A DNA stretch of 64,000 nt from Mucilaginibacter geliditolerans (GCF_014200495.1 NZ_JACHBY010000001.1:1240001-1304000), one strand, 5' to 3'. Positions 29,197-37,934 are shown, numbered from the stretch's first letter. Translations and numbers: made by a program. The notes: generated by a model not told the origin, from the letters alone.

Positions 29197-30222
29197 TCAT
29201 TCTTCACAACCTCCTCTTATGATATATACGTTGTCTTGTATAACTACCCTGGCATTAATAGCCGCGGCTAATTGTGCCAATAAAATATTAACGGGCTTCC
29301 TGGTGTCAAACTCGCCATAGCATAAACAATTTTCTGATTTGTTTTCTACATGAATTTGAACGTTATAATACTGCGCGAACGCCAATGCAACTACTTTGAC
29401 AGGCGTCCCATCGAAAGTCAGGATACCGTCTTTTCGTTTAAGCATATCGATAGCATTCGCGGCATATGCACTTATGAGTGATCCGTCAGCAGGTGTAAAT
29501 TCAGAACGGTGGTTAGGCAATAGCACGACTTGCTTTTGTGTTTTGGCTGAAGAAACCTTTACAATACCCGTAACCACGGTCACCGTATATTTTGCCTGTT
29601 CCTTAAAAGCATTGATCATAAAGGAAGTACCTACGACACGGGTATCCATTTGACCGCTATGAATAATAAAGGGATGTGTTTTATCCTTAGCAACTTCAAA
29701 AAATGCTTCGCCCTCCAGTTTTACCTCACGTAATTTACCATTAAACTGATCCGGGTATTTCAGAGAACTGGAAGGGCTTAGCCATATCTTTGTGCCGTCT
29801 GTCAATTGAATAATTTTCCGCTCACCTCTTGCTGTCAGCGCCATCTCTATGTTTACCGGCCTGAAGTAATTGTATATCTGCTGCCAATGTTTTTTAACTA
29901 AAACTGTGGAACTAACGAGCAAAAATAAAATCGCTGCAATCTTCGCATACCGGTAGAGTTGATGGCGCCTGGTGATTTTAGAAGCGTTACTTTTGTTTAT
30001 GGCAACTAATAGATTTTTTCTTACATCTTTAACTGCCGAATTTACTGATGGGTCTTCCTGAGATGCCGAATCCATGTCAAGTGAGGCATAGATTAATGAG
30101 CGCAGCATTTCCTCATTCTGAGTAAGATCAAAATGGGAAAGCAATAAACGTATCTCCTCAGGAGAGCACCGGTTTTCTAGGTACTTTATAAACAGATCCT
30201 CAATGGGTAATGAATGGTCCAA
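29197..30222 (-). CDS. FecR-family anti-sigma factor
   Basis: 341 residues starting at a TTG; no ATG fits. The N-terminal 85 residues are cytoplasmic and helical, followed by a single membrane segment (IAAILFLLVSSTVLV, about 93-108), a periplasmic FecR domain (ARGERKIIQLTDGTKIWLSPSS, then REVKLEGEAFFEVAKD, then VVGTSFMI), and a C-terminal DUF4974-type domain (KVVALAFAQYYNVQIHVEN, near GEFDTRKPVNILLAQLAAA). FecR proteins hold an ECF sigma factor inactive until the STN domain of a partner transporter signals. Both partners are adjacent here. A 174-bp gap separates it from the SusC gene, in which I see no confident promoter. Confidence 0.93.
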   Translation of the reverse strand: MDHSLPIEDLFIKYLENRCSPEEIRLLLSHFDLTQNEEMLRSLIYASLDMDSASQEDPSVNSAVKDVRKNLLVAINKSNASKITRRHQLYRYAKIAAILFLLVSSTVLVKKHWQQIYNYFRPVNIEMALTARGERKIIQLTDGTKIWLSPSSSLKYPDQFNGKLREVKLEGEAFFEVAKDKTHPFIIHSGQMDTRVVGTSFMINAFKEQAKYTVTVVTGIVKVSSAKTQKQVVLLPNHRSEFTPADGSLISAYAANAIDMLKRKDGILTFDGTPVKVVALAFAQYYNVQIHVENKSENCLCYGEFDTRKPVNILLAQLAAAINARVVIQDNVYIIRGGCEE

Positions 30223-30278
30223 GTTATTCTTTTACCCTAATATGCAGGAAAGCAGATTATCCTCTGCTCCGGAACAGA

Positions 30279-30518
30279 TTATTTTTCCATTTGCTCTGCC
30301 CACTTAAATATTTCATCGCCAAGAGACATGACGTTTTGTACTAAATTTGCGCCTTCCGGGGAAGCGGCTAATTCCGGATTTGTAGTTTTGAAGGTTTTCA
30401 AAAACCATTCATTTAATTCACGCTGAAACTGATCAAAAGGAATTTGGTCAAACCTATTCATTATAGCTGTCAGCGTGCTAAAGTTTTCTGATTCGGAAGA
30501 ATTGGGATTTATATCCAT
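30279..30518 (-). CDS. Small uncharacterised protein between sigma and FecR genes
   Basis: 79 residues, no signal peptide, mostly helical with amphipathic stretches (LTAIMNRFDQIPFDQFQRELNEW, then VQNVMSLGDEIFKWAEQMEK). It starts with ATG 33 bp after the sigma gene and ends 56 bp before the FecR gene, all on the same strand, so it is very likely part of the regulatory operon. I recognise no family. A third gene inside the sigma/anti-sigma pair is not the usual arrangement. It might tune the sigma-FecR interaction, but nothing in the sequence shows that. Confidence 0.65.
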   Translation of the reverse strand: MDINPNSSESENFSTLTAIMNRFDQIPFDQFQRELNEWFLKTFKTTNPELAASPEGANLVQNVMSLGDEIFKWAEQMEK

Positions 30519-30551
30519 AGATAAAAAAGATTAAATAATTGGACATTTAGG

Positions 30552-31169
30552 TTATTTGGTGTGTAAGCAAATTTGCGAAACGATTAATAAAGCTACATAT
30601 TCTTGATTATTTAACAAATATTGCTTGACAGATTTATTCGCTTTAACAATGTGATCGCTGATCGTTGAGGTAGAAATTCCTAATTCTTTACTTACTTGTT
30701 CATAGCTTTTTCCCTCCAGCTTACATAGCTTATAAATTTGCTGCCTTTGCGGAGAAAGTCTGCTGATTGCATTCTCCAGGAATTGCTTTTTCTCTTTCAA
30801 TATCATTGATTCTTCAGCATTAATATCAAATTCAAAATACGAGTTTAATAAATTTTCCACCAGGCGCCTGTCTTTAGAAAGCTTACGAAAATGCATAAAG
30901 ACCAGGTTTTCTGCAATCTTATACAAATAGGATTTAAATGACTTATCAGGATCAATTACCGCTCTGCTTTCCCATATTTTCAAGAACAAATCCTGCAACA
31001 ACTCTTGAGCAACATCATCATTTTTGACTAAACGAACGATATTTCTATAAAGTGGTTTACTATAGAGATCATATAAATAGGAAAAAGCAATTTGGTCCCC
31101 TTTAATTAATTTTTCAATAATTAAAGATTGTTTCAAAGAAGGTTCAATAAGTGAATATGTCCTTTCCAT
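30552..31169 (-). CDS. ECF-type RNA polymerase sigma factor
   Basis: 205 residues. Region 2 spans about 28-95 (FSYLYDLYSKPLYRNIVRLV, DVAQELLQDLFLKIWESR, SYLYKIAENLVFMHFRK) and region 4 about 130-190 (RLSPQRQQIYKLCKLEGKSYEQVSKELGIS, then STISDHIVKANKSVKQYL). This is the sigma-70-like family typical of Bacteroidota FecR/SusC systems; it would direct transcription of the SusC operon when released by FecR. It is the first gene of the minus-strand locus. Upstream lies a large nested hairpin (31340-31446) that may form part of its leader. Confidence 0.94.
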   Translation of the reverse strand: MERTYSLIEPSLKQSLIIEKLIKGDQIAFSYLYDLYSKPLYRNIVRLVKNDDVAQELLQDLFLKIWESRAVIDPDKSFKSYLYKIAENLVFMHFRKLSKDRRLVENLLNSYFEFDINAEESMILKEKKQFLENAISRLSPQRQQIYKLCKLEGKSYEQVSKELGISTSTISDHIVKANKSVKQYLLNNQEYVALLIVSQICLHTK

Positions 31170-31310
31170 TATAATTTAACATTTAATAATGAAAAAGCAT
31201 ACCAGTGGCGTTCCTCCTGTAAAGGATTACATTGGTGTTTAACTAAACTGTAAAATTTAAATTTCGCTTCCATATCCATCAAAACAAACAGATGGATTGT
31301 GGCTTATTTG

Positions 31311-31446
31311 AAAAAATAAGGCGTGGAACCCATCTTATTGTCTTAGAGGTACTGGTATACCAGGGAACGAATAAGTGAGCCCACGCCTATAGCGTGAGCA
31401 TATTCACTTATCTCTCGTTCCCTTTAAATTACCAGTTTTCTAAGAC
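31311..31446 (-). ncRNA. Nested hairpin, candidate structured leader or small RNA
   Basis: Five stems nest in one hairpin: GTCTTAGA/TCTAAGAC (31340-47 with 31439-46), ACTGGTA/TACCAGT (31351-57 with 31430-36), GGGAACGA/TCGTTCCC (31363-70 with 31415-22), ATAAGTGA/TCACTTAT (31371-78 with 31404-11), CACGC/GCGTG (31382-86 with 31392-96). On the minus strand it is followed by AATAAG/CTTATT and TTTT (31339 to 31311), a weak terminator. AGGCGTGG (31318-25) can also pair with CCACGCCT (31381-88), competing with both the innermost stem and that terminator, an attenuator-like layout in front of the sigma gene. The structure is seen; the direction of transcription and function are inferred. Confidence 0.5.
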
Positions 31447-31448
31447 GA

Positions 31449-31482
31449 GATTCAGTGCGAAATGCTTCAATGAAGTCTCGCA
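31449..31482. other. Second short hairpin beside the nested hairpin
   Basis: CGAGA-TTCA and TGAA-G-TCTCG pair with one bulged G around a 16-base loop, close to the outer edge of the nested hairpin. Together they fill much of the 449-bp gap between the sigma gene and the Xre gene. No ORF in that gap has support. Confidence 0.4.
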
Positions 31483-31618
31483 AATATATTAATTCAATTT
31501 ATTGATCTGTAGACCAACTTTACATAAACCAAATATAATAAAAAATTAACAAATACGGTAATATAATACCGTGATTTTATTCTAAAAAAGCAATCATTTT
31601 AAGCACTGATAAAAGTGC

Positions 31619-31855
31619 ATGGCAAAAAAAGATCATTCGATATTAAAAAAGGCCTTTGGCACACATTTAAAAAAATTGCGTGAGAAAAAAGGATATAGTT
31701 TGCTAGAGTTGGATTATAGGTGTGAGCTAAATGAAAGCAATATATCAAAAATCGAAAATGGCAAGTTTGATATTCGATTGTCTACAATAATTGAACTCTC
31801 TAAGGGATTAGAAATAAAAGCGAAAGAATTACTAGATTTTGATCCGGAAAAATAA
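31619..31855 (+). CDS. Xre-family helix-turn-helix regulator
   Basis: 78 residues forming a single HTH_3 domain: FGTHLKKLREKKGYSLLELDYRC, then NESNISKIENGKFDIRLSTIIELSKGLEI. The ISKIENG-type recognition helix end is characteristic. It has no partner domain. It stands alone on the plus strand between the sigma locus and the TetR gene, with very AT-rich upstream DNA. Such orphan regulators are common in accessory regions; the target is unknown. Confidence 0.88.
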   Translation: MAKKDHSILKKAFGTHLKKLREKKGYSLLELDYRCELNESNISKIENGKFDIRLSTIIELSKGLEIKAKELLDFDPEK

Positions 31856-31919
31856 GATTTTATTTAAGACATTATTAGAAGTTATGTAAATGGCATGCTA
31901 AATACAGTAATTATTTTTT

Positions 31920-32558
31920 TTATTCGACCTCTTTAAATGCCCACCCTACGATCTGCTCAATAGCCTTTAATATTTCCTCCCGTCCTTTTTCAGAACTGAT
32001 ATCCAGATCGACAAACATACCGCCGTTATATATCGTATGTAAAATAATATAATAAATTCCACCCACCAATAAGGCCGAAACCGATCTGAAATTTACATTT
32101 GTGTTTTGAAAATAAGGATCAATGATTTCCAGAAACCTTTGTCCCATGCTTTCGCGGGTATTATGAATACTTTTCATCAATTTGCTCTCAGTTGAAAGTT
32201 CCCATAAGATTAAAAGTTGCATGTCTTTTTCTGTAAAAAAGAACTTAAACAGATTTTGCAATACTGCAGTGATCATTTGCTGGTCGTTTTCAAATTTACG
32301 TTCCGACAGCATTTTCTTCATCTGATCAGCAAATACCATCCAGTAATCAGTTTCAATGATATAAGCTTCTACCAGGTAATCTAATGTGCGGAAATTTCTG
32401 TAGATCGTATTTCTATCTACGCCAGCAGTTCTGGCGATTGCGCTAATTGTTAGGCTCGGGAAACCTTCGCTTCTTACAATCTGCCCGACGGCCTGGATCA
32501 ATTTTCGTATTGTCGCAGCCTTATTCCTTCCAGATTGGGGGTTCTGTGATTTTGACAT
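31920..32558 (-). CDS. TetR-family transcriptional regulator
   Basis: 212 residues. The N-terminal 60 residues hold the TetR HTH (TIRKLIQAVGQIVRSEGFPSLTISAIARTAGVDRNTIYRNFRTLDYLVEAY). The remaining helical domain binds an unknown ligand; a Trp/Phe-rich segment (LFKFFFTEKDMQLLILWELS) lies in the middle. No efflux pump or enzyme gene is adjacent, so the regulated genes are probably elsewhere or itself. It converges on the Xre gene (64 bp apart). Confidence 0.9.
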   Translation of the reverse strand: MSKSQNPQSGRNKAATIRKLIQAVGQIVRSEGFPSLTISAIARTAGVDRNTIYRNFRTLDYLVEAYIIETDYWMVFADQMKKMLSERKFENDQQMITAVLQNLFKFFFTEKDMQLLILWELSTESKLMKSIHNTRESMGQRFLEIIDPYFQNTNVNFRSVSALLVGGIYYIILHTIYNGGMFVDLDISSEKGREEILKAIEQIVGWAFKEVE

Positions 32559-33308
32559 ATGGTAAATAAGTTCAGGTAATTAACTAAGGAGTAATTTACG
32601 AAATATTCCTATTTTGTTTATTTACTTTAAATTATTTTCTTCTCTTACTTATAAATAATTACTTAATGCTGATAATTTGCATTTTTTAAAAGAAAAAAAT
32701 GCAAATATCGTCTCATTTGATTTACCGGCAAAAGGGGTTATGTTCCCGATTCCTGAAAACATGCGGAACATTTTCAGAACTAAAGACACCAGATTCAATT
32801 TAAATCGGAAAACCTTTTTGTGAACCAGGATGGCAAGGGATCGATGCAGGCACAAGCGTCACAACTTCAGTCTCTTGCAATTTTCACCTTGCTTTAAGAT
32901 AGAAAGCTATCCTACATGTAAAAGGGTCATATTTCAGTAAAAACTATTAAGTCTTCAGTAAGCCAGGTATTTTCGGGCTCTCACTAATTTAGGCTGAGGC
33001 CCGAAATTACCTGATATAAGGATTCCTGTTTTAAGATCTGTTGTCCGGCTATAAGTATTCCTTCAGTAAATCCCTGTAACGGTTCAGTATATTCGATTTA
33101 AAGATGAACCCTACATACCTGCCCTGAGATCCCTATAAGCATATTAAAATGCCTGAACACTTCTGTTCGGGCATTTTTGCATTTTTAGTTGCAATGTAAA
33201 GCACTTTAAATAGCAAAAATTCACTTGCTAAAGATAAGTGGGTAAAAAATCAACACCAAGTTTCAAAACTTGTTAAGAAAACAATTATTACTACCATAAT
33301 TTGTCCGG
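32559..33308. other. Gene-free interval with ordered repeats and a hairpin
   Basis: No supported gene. TTCAGTA occurs four times, as two pairs each spaced exactly 21 bp (32933 and 32954; 33062 and 33083). Between the pairs is a hairpin (32964-33013) with 15-base arms carrying one mismatch, extended by CTCA/TGAG. A strong terminator follows at 33146-33178, and a palindrome CAAGTTT-CA-AAACTTG lies at 33257-33272. This could be a small RNA gene ending at the terminator or a binding region for the recombinase encoded next. Confidence 0.5.
33146..33178 (+). terminator. Strong Rho-independent terminator
   Basis: Stem AAAATGCCTGAACA (33146-59) with TGTTCGGGCATTTT (33164-77), 14 bp including one T-G pair, 4-base loop CTTC, followed by T's. 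It does not follow any gene on the plus strand, which implies an unannotated transcript ending here. Confidence 0.75.
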
Positions 33309-33470
33309 ATGGACAAAGAAATAAGAACAATCACAGCCCGGGAAGTTGTTGAAATTTGCAAACAGGAAGGACAAATTATTACCCTGGTTGAAGCACAAAT
33401 TGTTTTGGATTTCATGTATAATTTCAGTAAATTAACCTTAGAAATTTTATTGAAAGATGAAGACTGCTGA
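33309..33470 (+). CDS. 53-residue small ORF overlapping the recombinase start
   Basis: ATG at 33309, stop at 33468-33470. It begins MDKEIRTITAREVVEI and ends EILLKDEDC; the middle QIITLVEAQIVLDFMYNFSK is amphipathic and probably helical. It overlaps the recombinase gene by 14 bp in another frame, which implies translational coupling. Small proteins of this flavour (ITA-x-E-V/L..., ITLVEA..., VL-x-F-M-Y) are, as far as I recall, found repeatedly beside serine recombinases in Bacteroidota; I cannot search to confirm. A role as recombination directionality factor or DNA-binding partner is only a guess. Confidence 0.6.
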   Translation: MDKEIRTITAREVVEICKQEGQIITLVEAQIVLDFMYNFSKLTLEILLKDEDC

Positions 33471-34983
33471 TTTATATGTAAGAGTTAGTACAGACGAGCA
33501 AGCTGATAAAGGGTATTCACAAAGAAGTCAGGAAGATGTTCTACGCAGATATTGTGAATATGGCAACATCAAGGTAAGAAGGGTTATTTATGAAGATCAT
33601 TCGGCCAAAACTTTCATTCGTCCTGAATGGACCAAACTCCTTGCCGATCTGAAAAAACATAAAGGAAAGACCGATCTGCTATTATTTACGAAATGGGACA
33701 GATTCAGCAGAAATGCCAGTGACGCCTATTATATGATCAGTGTCCTGAAAAAACTGGGTATCGAACCAGTTGCAATCGAGCAACCCCTGGACACCTCTGT
33801 GCCTGAGAACAAAATGATGCTGGCAGTCTATCTCACCGCTCCCGAAATAGAAAATGACCGCAGAGGTTTAAATACCTTCTACGGCATCCGACAGGCTAAA
33901 AAAGAAGGAAGATGGATGGGGTTCGCTCCGATCGGTTACAAGAACAAGACCCACGAAAATGGCAAGAAATATATTGCCATCGACGAACCGAATGCCTCCT
34001 ATATGAGGTGGGCGTTCGAGCAGGTCGGTGAAGGTCTTTATTCTGCTGAACAGGTTTTAAAATTAGGGCGCACTAAAGGATTGATATGTAGTAAAAATAA
34101 TTTCATGGTGGCAATGCGTAATCCCTGCTATATGGGTAAGATAAGATTGGCAGAATTCAAAAATGAACCGGCTCGTTTCGTGGATGGTTTGCACCAAGCG
34201 TTAATATCTGAAGCTTTGTTTTATAGGGTGCAGGACATTATTGACGGCAGGAAAAAGCAAATAGGCCAACCAATCTATGTGCCGGAAATGCTACCGTTGA
34301 GAGGTTTCCTTCAATGTCCAAAGTGTGGCCGCACTTTAACAGGCAGTGCATCTAAAGGACGTAATAATTACTTTTACTATTATCATTGTAGTTCCGCATG
34401 CGGGATCCGGTACAGAGCGGAAATGGTCAATGATCTGTTCGTGAGTGAACTTCAAAAATATAAGTTAAGGCGGCCTATGGGCACAGTCTATTCACGCGTT
34501 GTTCACGATCAGTTCAACAATATGGCCAGGTTCGTATTAGAAAAAAGACGAAAATTAGTGACCTTGGTAACAGAACAGCACAACCGATTGAGCAAGGCGA
34601 GAGCACATGCATTATTGGATGATTTCGATCCGGATGATTACAGGATCTTGAAAAAGGATTGCGAAGATAAGATTATTCGGCTGGAAGCAGAACTGCGTGA
34701 GGTGTCAGCTCAGCCTGAGATCAAAGTCAATTTAAGTAACTTGGTAGAAAAAGCAGTGTTTTCACTAGAAAACATCGATTCTATATACGTGAAGGCCGAT
34801 ATTGTAAAAAAACGTGAAATAATTGGTTCGATGTTCCCCGAAAAAATCGTTTTTGACGGAACAAAACATCGAACCGGAAAAACAAACGAGGCGATTGCGC
34901 TTAGTCACCTCATTAACAGCAAATTAAAAGACAAAAAAAATGGGACAGAATCAACTTTTTTTGACCTGCCCCATGAAGGGTAA
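33457..34983 (+). CDS. Large serine recombinase
   Basis: 508 residues. The N-terminal resolvase domain has LYVRVSTDEQ with the catalytic Ser11, the FTKWDRFSRN motif near residue 75, and LAVYLTAPEIENDRR before the long helix. A recombinase domain follows (GFAPIGYKNKT, then YMGKIRLAEF), then a zinc-ribbon with CPKCG and an HCSSACG pair near 290-325, and a coiled-coil region (LEKRRKLVTLVTEQHNRLSKA; EDKIIRLEAELREV). Such enzymes integrate or excise elements, or invert DNA, by double-strand cleavage through a phosphoserine link. Its stop codon lies inside the 3' part of the tRNA-His gene on the other strand, so the recombinase end and tRNA end overlap by 5 bp. Confidence 0.93.
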   Translation: MKTADLYVRVSTDEQADKGYSQRSQEDVLRRYCEYGNIKVRRVIYEDHSAKTFIRPEWTKLLADLKKHKGKTDLLLFTKWDRFSRNASDAYYMISVLKKLGIEPVAIEQPLDTSVPENKMMLAVYLTAPEIENDRRGLNTFYGIRQAKKEGRWMGFAPIGYKNKTHENGKKYIAIDEPNASYMRWAFEQVGEGLYSAEQVLKLGRTKGLICSKNNFMVAMRNPCYMGKIRLAEFKNEPARFVDGLHQALISEALFYRVQDIIDGRKKQIGQPIYVPEMLPLRGFLQCPKCGRTLTGSASKGRNNYFYYYHCSSACGIRYRAEMVNDLFVSELQKYKLRRPMGTVYSRVVHDQFNNMARFVLEKRRKLVTLVTEQHNRLSKARAHALLDDFDPDDYRILKKDCEDKIIRLEAELREVSAQPEIKVNLSNLVEKAVFSLENIDSIYVKADIVKKREIIGSMFPEKIVFDGTKHRTGKTNEAIALSHLINSKLKDKKNGTESTFFDLPHEG

Positions 34984-35053
34984 ATGATGGGGCTCGAACC
35001 CACGACCCTCGGTACCACAAACCGATGCTCTAACCAACTGAGCTACATCTACC
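34979..35053 (-). tRNA. tRNA-His (anticodon GTG)
   Basis: On the minus strand: G-1, acceptor GTAGATG, TA, D-arm GCTC...GAGC, anticodon arm TCGGT-TTGTGGT-ACCGA with anticodon GTG, T-arm GTGGG-TTCGAGC-CCCAT (one G-T pair), acceptor CATTTAC, discriminator C73. The extra G at -1 opposite C73 is the hallmark of tRNA-His. CCA is not encoded. It separates accessory DNA on the left from core genes on the right. Confidence 0.95.
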
Positions 35054-35147
35054 GTTTTGGAGATTGCAAAAGTATAAATCTTCGGCTTAATTGCAAAGCA
35101 TTTTTTAATATTACAATTAGCTTACCTGTTAAATTGATCCTGATAGG

Positions 35148-35155
35148 TAGATTTG
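35148..35155 (+). promoter_or_regulatory. Candidate -7 element for the copper ATPase gene
   Basis: TAGATTTG matches the Bacteroidota -7 consensus TAnnTTTG. It ends only 4 bases before the ATG at 35160, so a transcript would start at or near the A of the ATG (leaderless). No good TTTG -33 box at 19 bp; moderate call. Confidence 0.4.
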
Positions 35156-35159
35156 TGGT

Positions 35160-37250
35160 ATGGCAGAGCAACTGATAGAGCTGAATGTTAAGGGGATGCA
35201 TTGCAATAATTGCGCAATATCCGTCCATAATTTATTAGAAAAAAAAGGGCTAAAAAATATTTTGGTCGATTTTGCGGGCGAAGAAGTGAAATTTTCGAAC
35301 GATAAAGGGGCCGATGTTCCGGATATTATCAAAGGCATTGAGCAGCTCGGCTTCAAAGTTGTTGATGATATTGCTACACATCAACCTAAATTTTATGAAA
35401 AGGTGGAGAATAAATTCATCTTCTGCGCCATTTTCACTGCTCCCCTGTTGCTGCACATGATACTGCCCTGGCATTTTCTACATATGCCGATAGTACAATT
35501 GCTGTTATGCCTGCCTGTTTTTATAGTTGGGTGCCTTCACTTTGGTAAAAGCGCATATGGTTCGGTAAGAAATGGCCTGCCGAACATGGATGTGCTGATA
35601 TTTGTAGGATCGACCGCCGCGTTTGTATACAGTTTGATAGGAACTATTGAAAACATGGGCCAGCAATACGAGTTTTACGAAACCTGCGCCACTATTATCA
35701 CCTTGGTATTACTGGGTAATGTTTTCGAAAAGCGTTCGGTTACCCAAACTACATCCGCAGTAAAAGACCTGGTAAAAATTCAGCAGGTTACCGCTAACAG
35801 GATAATTAACGGCGCTATTGAAGTGATCAGCGCGAAGGATGTTTTAGCAGGTGATACCTTATTAGTCAACCAGGGCGATAAGATCCCTGTTGATGGTGAT
35901 GTACTCTCGGGTAATGCTTCGGTTGATGAATCGATGCTTACGGGTGAAAGTCTGCCTGTTGAAAAGGGCAAATATGATAAGGTCATTGGCGGTACCATCA
36001 TTCAACATGGTAATATTCACATGATAGCTACCAAGGTAGGCTCAAACACTGTATTGGCGCAAATCATCGATCTGATGAGAAAGGCACAGGCAGCCAAACC
36101 TCCTGTACAAAAGCTGGGCGATAAGGTAGCATCTATATTTGTGCCTGCTGTAATGCTCATCTCATTGTTAACATTCGTTATAACCTATTTTGCGGCCCAT
36201 ACGCCAGTGCAAACTGCTTTAATGAGCGCTATTGCCGTTTTGGTAATATCGTGCCCCTGCGCCATGGGTTTGGCCACGCCTACTGCTGTAATGGTTGGCC
36301 TGGGCAGAGCTGCAAAGAATGGCATACTCATTAAAGGCGGCGATACCATTGAGGCCGTTGCCAACACTAAATATATAGTTTTCGATAAAACAGGCACTTT
36401 AACCACCGGTAAGTTCCGTATTAATGATATAAAGGCTGAGGCTGGTAATGATATAGAAAAAATCCGGGGTGTAATTATGGCTATTGAGGAAAGATCGAAC
36501 CACCCGATAGCTAAATCGCTGGTTAGTGAGTTAAAAACATTGCCGCAGCAAAAGGTGATACTTCGCAAAGCCATTGAAGAAAAAGGTCTGGGTATGCGTG
36601 CCGAGGATATTGAGGGCAATAATTACTTTTTAGGCACTGCAAAAGTTGAAGGCAGTAGTAATTTCAATCTGTCACTCTATAAAAACCAAGTATTACTCGC
36701 GCAAATAGCTATTGACGATGAAATAAAACCTGATGCAGCCGCACTGATCGCTCAATTAAAAAAAATGGATATCATCCCGGTTTTATTAAGCGGTGACAAA
36801 AAAAGCAGGTGCCAAAGGGTTGCTAACGCGATAGGCATTACTGATGTACACGCAGAAAAACTGCCGGATGAAAAACTCGCTGTTATCGACATCTACAAAC
36901 AAAAAGGCAAAACCATTATGATTGGCGACGGCATTAATGATGCCCCAGCCCTAACCCAGGCCGATGTTGGCGTATCAATGAACGATGCCAGCCAGATAGC
37001 CATACAATCCGCACGGGTGATATTATTGAATACTGACTTGCAATCCGTTGTAAAATTCCTGCAGATCAGCAAGCATACCTTGCTTACCATTAAGCAAAAC
37101 CTTTTCTGGGCATTCGCCTATAACATAGTAGCTATCCCGATTGCCGCTTTAGGCTTTTTAAACCCGATGGTAGGTGCATTTGCCATGGCATTTTCGGATG
37201 TGGTGGTAATTGGTAATTCTTTACGCCTCAAGGCAAAACGCCTTAGTTGA
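35160..37250 (+). CDS. copA: Copper-type heavy-metal P-type ATPase
   Basis: 696 residues. An N-terminal HMA domain has G-M-H14-C-N-N-C18; then membrane helices, the actuator loop with [12 protein letters not shown], the ion-binding CPC motif (C365-P-C367 in [13 protein letters not shown]), the phosphorylation site D409-KTGTLTTG, the SNHPIAKSL motif and the hinge [16 protein letters not shown]. This is the P1B-1 class, which exports Cu(I) from the cytoplasm. One HMA domain and eight predicted helices match the family's normal size. The gene is the first plus-strand gene after tRNA-His, upstream of rnhA. No copper regulator or chaperone is adjacent. An assembly-type role (FixI/CcoI-like) cannot be excluded but no cbb3 oxidase genes are near. 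Confidence 0.93.
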   Translation: MAEQLIELNVKGMHCNNCAISVHNLLEKKGLKNILVDFAGEEVKFSNDKGADVPDIIKGIEQLGFKVVDDIATHQPKFYEKVENKFIFCAIFTAPLLLHMILPWHFLHMPIVQLLLCLPVFIVGCLHFGKSAYGSVRNGLPNMDVLIFVGSTAAFVYSLIGTIENMGQQYEFYETCATIITLVLLGNVFEKRSVTQTTSAVKDLVKIQQVTANRIINGAIEVISAKDVLAGDTLLVNQGDKIPVDGDVLSGNASVDESMLTGESLPVEKGKYDKVIGGTIIQHGNIHMIATKVGSNTVLAQIIDLMRKAQAAKPPVQKLGDKVASIFVPAVMLISLLTFVITYFAAHTPVQTALMSAIAVLVISCPCAMGLATPTAVMVGLGRAAKNGILIKGGDTIEAVANTKYIVFDKTGTLTTGKFRINDIKAEAGNDIEKIRGVIMAIEERSNHPIAKSLVSELKTLPQQKVILRKAIEEKGLGMRAEDIEGNNYFLGTAKVEGSSNFNLSLYKNQVLLAQIAIDDEIKPDAAALIAQLKKMDIIPVLLSGDKKSRCQRVANAIGITDVHAEKLPDEKLAVIDIYKQKGKTIMIGDGINDAPALTQADVGVSMNDASQIAIQSARVILLNTDLQSVVKFLQISKHTLLTIKQNLFWAFAYNIVAIPIAALGFLNPMVGAFAMAFSDVVVIGNSLRLKAKRLS

Positions 37251-37333
37251 TAGTTCATGGATCATAGTTCATAGAGTTTTTCTATTTTTGGGGCTTTGAT
37301 GGCCATGAACCATTAGCTATGAACTATTAACCA
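37251..37333. repeat. Inverted 7-nt arrays, locus A
   Basis: Left array: TAGTTCA, TGGATCA, TAGTTCA, TAGAGTT (37251-37278). Right array: TGAACCA, TTAGCTA, TGAACTA, TTAACCA (37306-37333). The right units are reverse complements of the left unit, so the two arrays can pair across a spacer of about 27 bases. It starts directly after the copper ATPase stop and ends at the rnhA start. The spacer holds TATTTTTG (37283-37290), a match to the -7 promoter consensus. Confidence 0.7.
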
Positions 37334-37336
37334 ACA

Positions 37337-37807
37337 ATGATCGAAATTTTTACAGACGGTGCATCAAGCGGGAACCCGGGACCGGGTGGATATGGGGTAA
37401 TATTACGCTCAGGGAAGCATTATAAGGAACTTTCGGAAGGTTTTCGTAAAACTACCAACAACCGCATGGAGCTGATGGCTGTGATAAAAGGACTCGAAGC
37501 TATAAAGACCTTAAACCAGGATGTTATGATTTTCTCCGACTCCAAATATGTGATTGATTCCATCGAGAAAAAATGGGTATACGGCTGGGTAAAAAAGGGA
37601 TTTGAAGGCAAAAAAAACAAAGACCTTTGGATGCGCTATTTAGAAGTCAGCAAACTGCATAGGGTTAAATTCAACTGGGTACGCGGGCATAATGGTCACC
37701 CTGAAAATGAGCGCTGCGACCAACTGGCAGTAGCCGCCGGCAAACAAAAAGATTTACTGATTGATTCTGTTTTTGAAATGGAAAATGCGAAGGTGAATTT
37801 AATATAA
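37337..37807 (+). CDS. rnhA: Ribonuclease HI
   Basis: 156 residues, the normal length. The catalytic acidic residues are all present: Asp7 (IFTDGASSGNPGPGGYG), Glu45 (NNRMELMAVIKGL), Asp68 (IFSDSKYVIDS) and Asp128 (NERCDQLA), with His118 in VRGHNGHPENE. The enzyme cuts the RNA strand of RNA-DNA hybrids left by replication and transcription. It acts as a monomer in the cytoplasm. A TATTTTTG box inside the repeat just upstream is a possible promoter, otherwise it could be read through from the copper ATPase gene. Confidence 0.96.
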   Translation: MIEIFTDGASSGNPGPGGYGVILRSGKHYKELSEGFRKTTNNRMELMAVIKGLEAIKTLNQDVMIFSDSKYVIDSIEKKWVYGWVKKGFEGKKNKDLWMRYLEVSKLHRVKFNWVRGHNGHPENERCDQLAVAAGKQKDLLIDSVFEMENAKVNLI

Positions 37808-37934
37808 TTGGTTTATTAGGTTAGATTAAGTTGTTTATGTTTAGGGCGTTACCTTCGGCCCATTCTTTCCGCTCATACTACACAAGGCCTTAGCCGCCAG
37901 GCCGGTATCCGCTTCAATCACTAACGCAAAACCC

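Noticed and set aside
32649..32855. 68-residue ORF on the minus strand
   Set aside because: No start context, composition unlike a protein gene, and no recognisable pattern; it lies in the repeat-bearing gap.
32832..33134. Known structured RNA such as RNase P, tmRNA or 6S
   Set aside because: AGGGATC near 32834 could pair with GATCCCT near 33128, but none of the conserved core sequences of these RNAs is present.
34984..35175. 63-residue ORF over tRNA-His
   Set aside because: It is the antisense of the tRNA gene plus the leader of copA.
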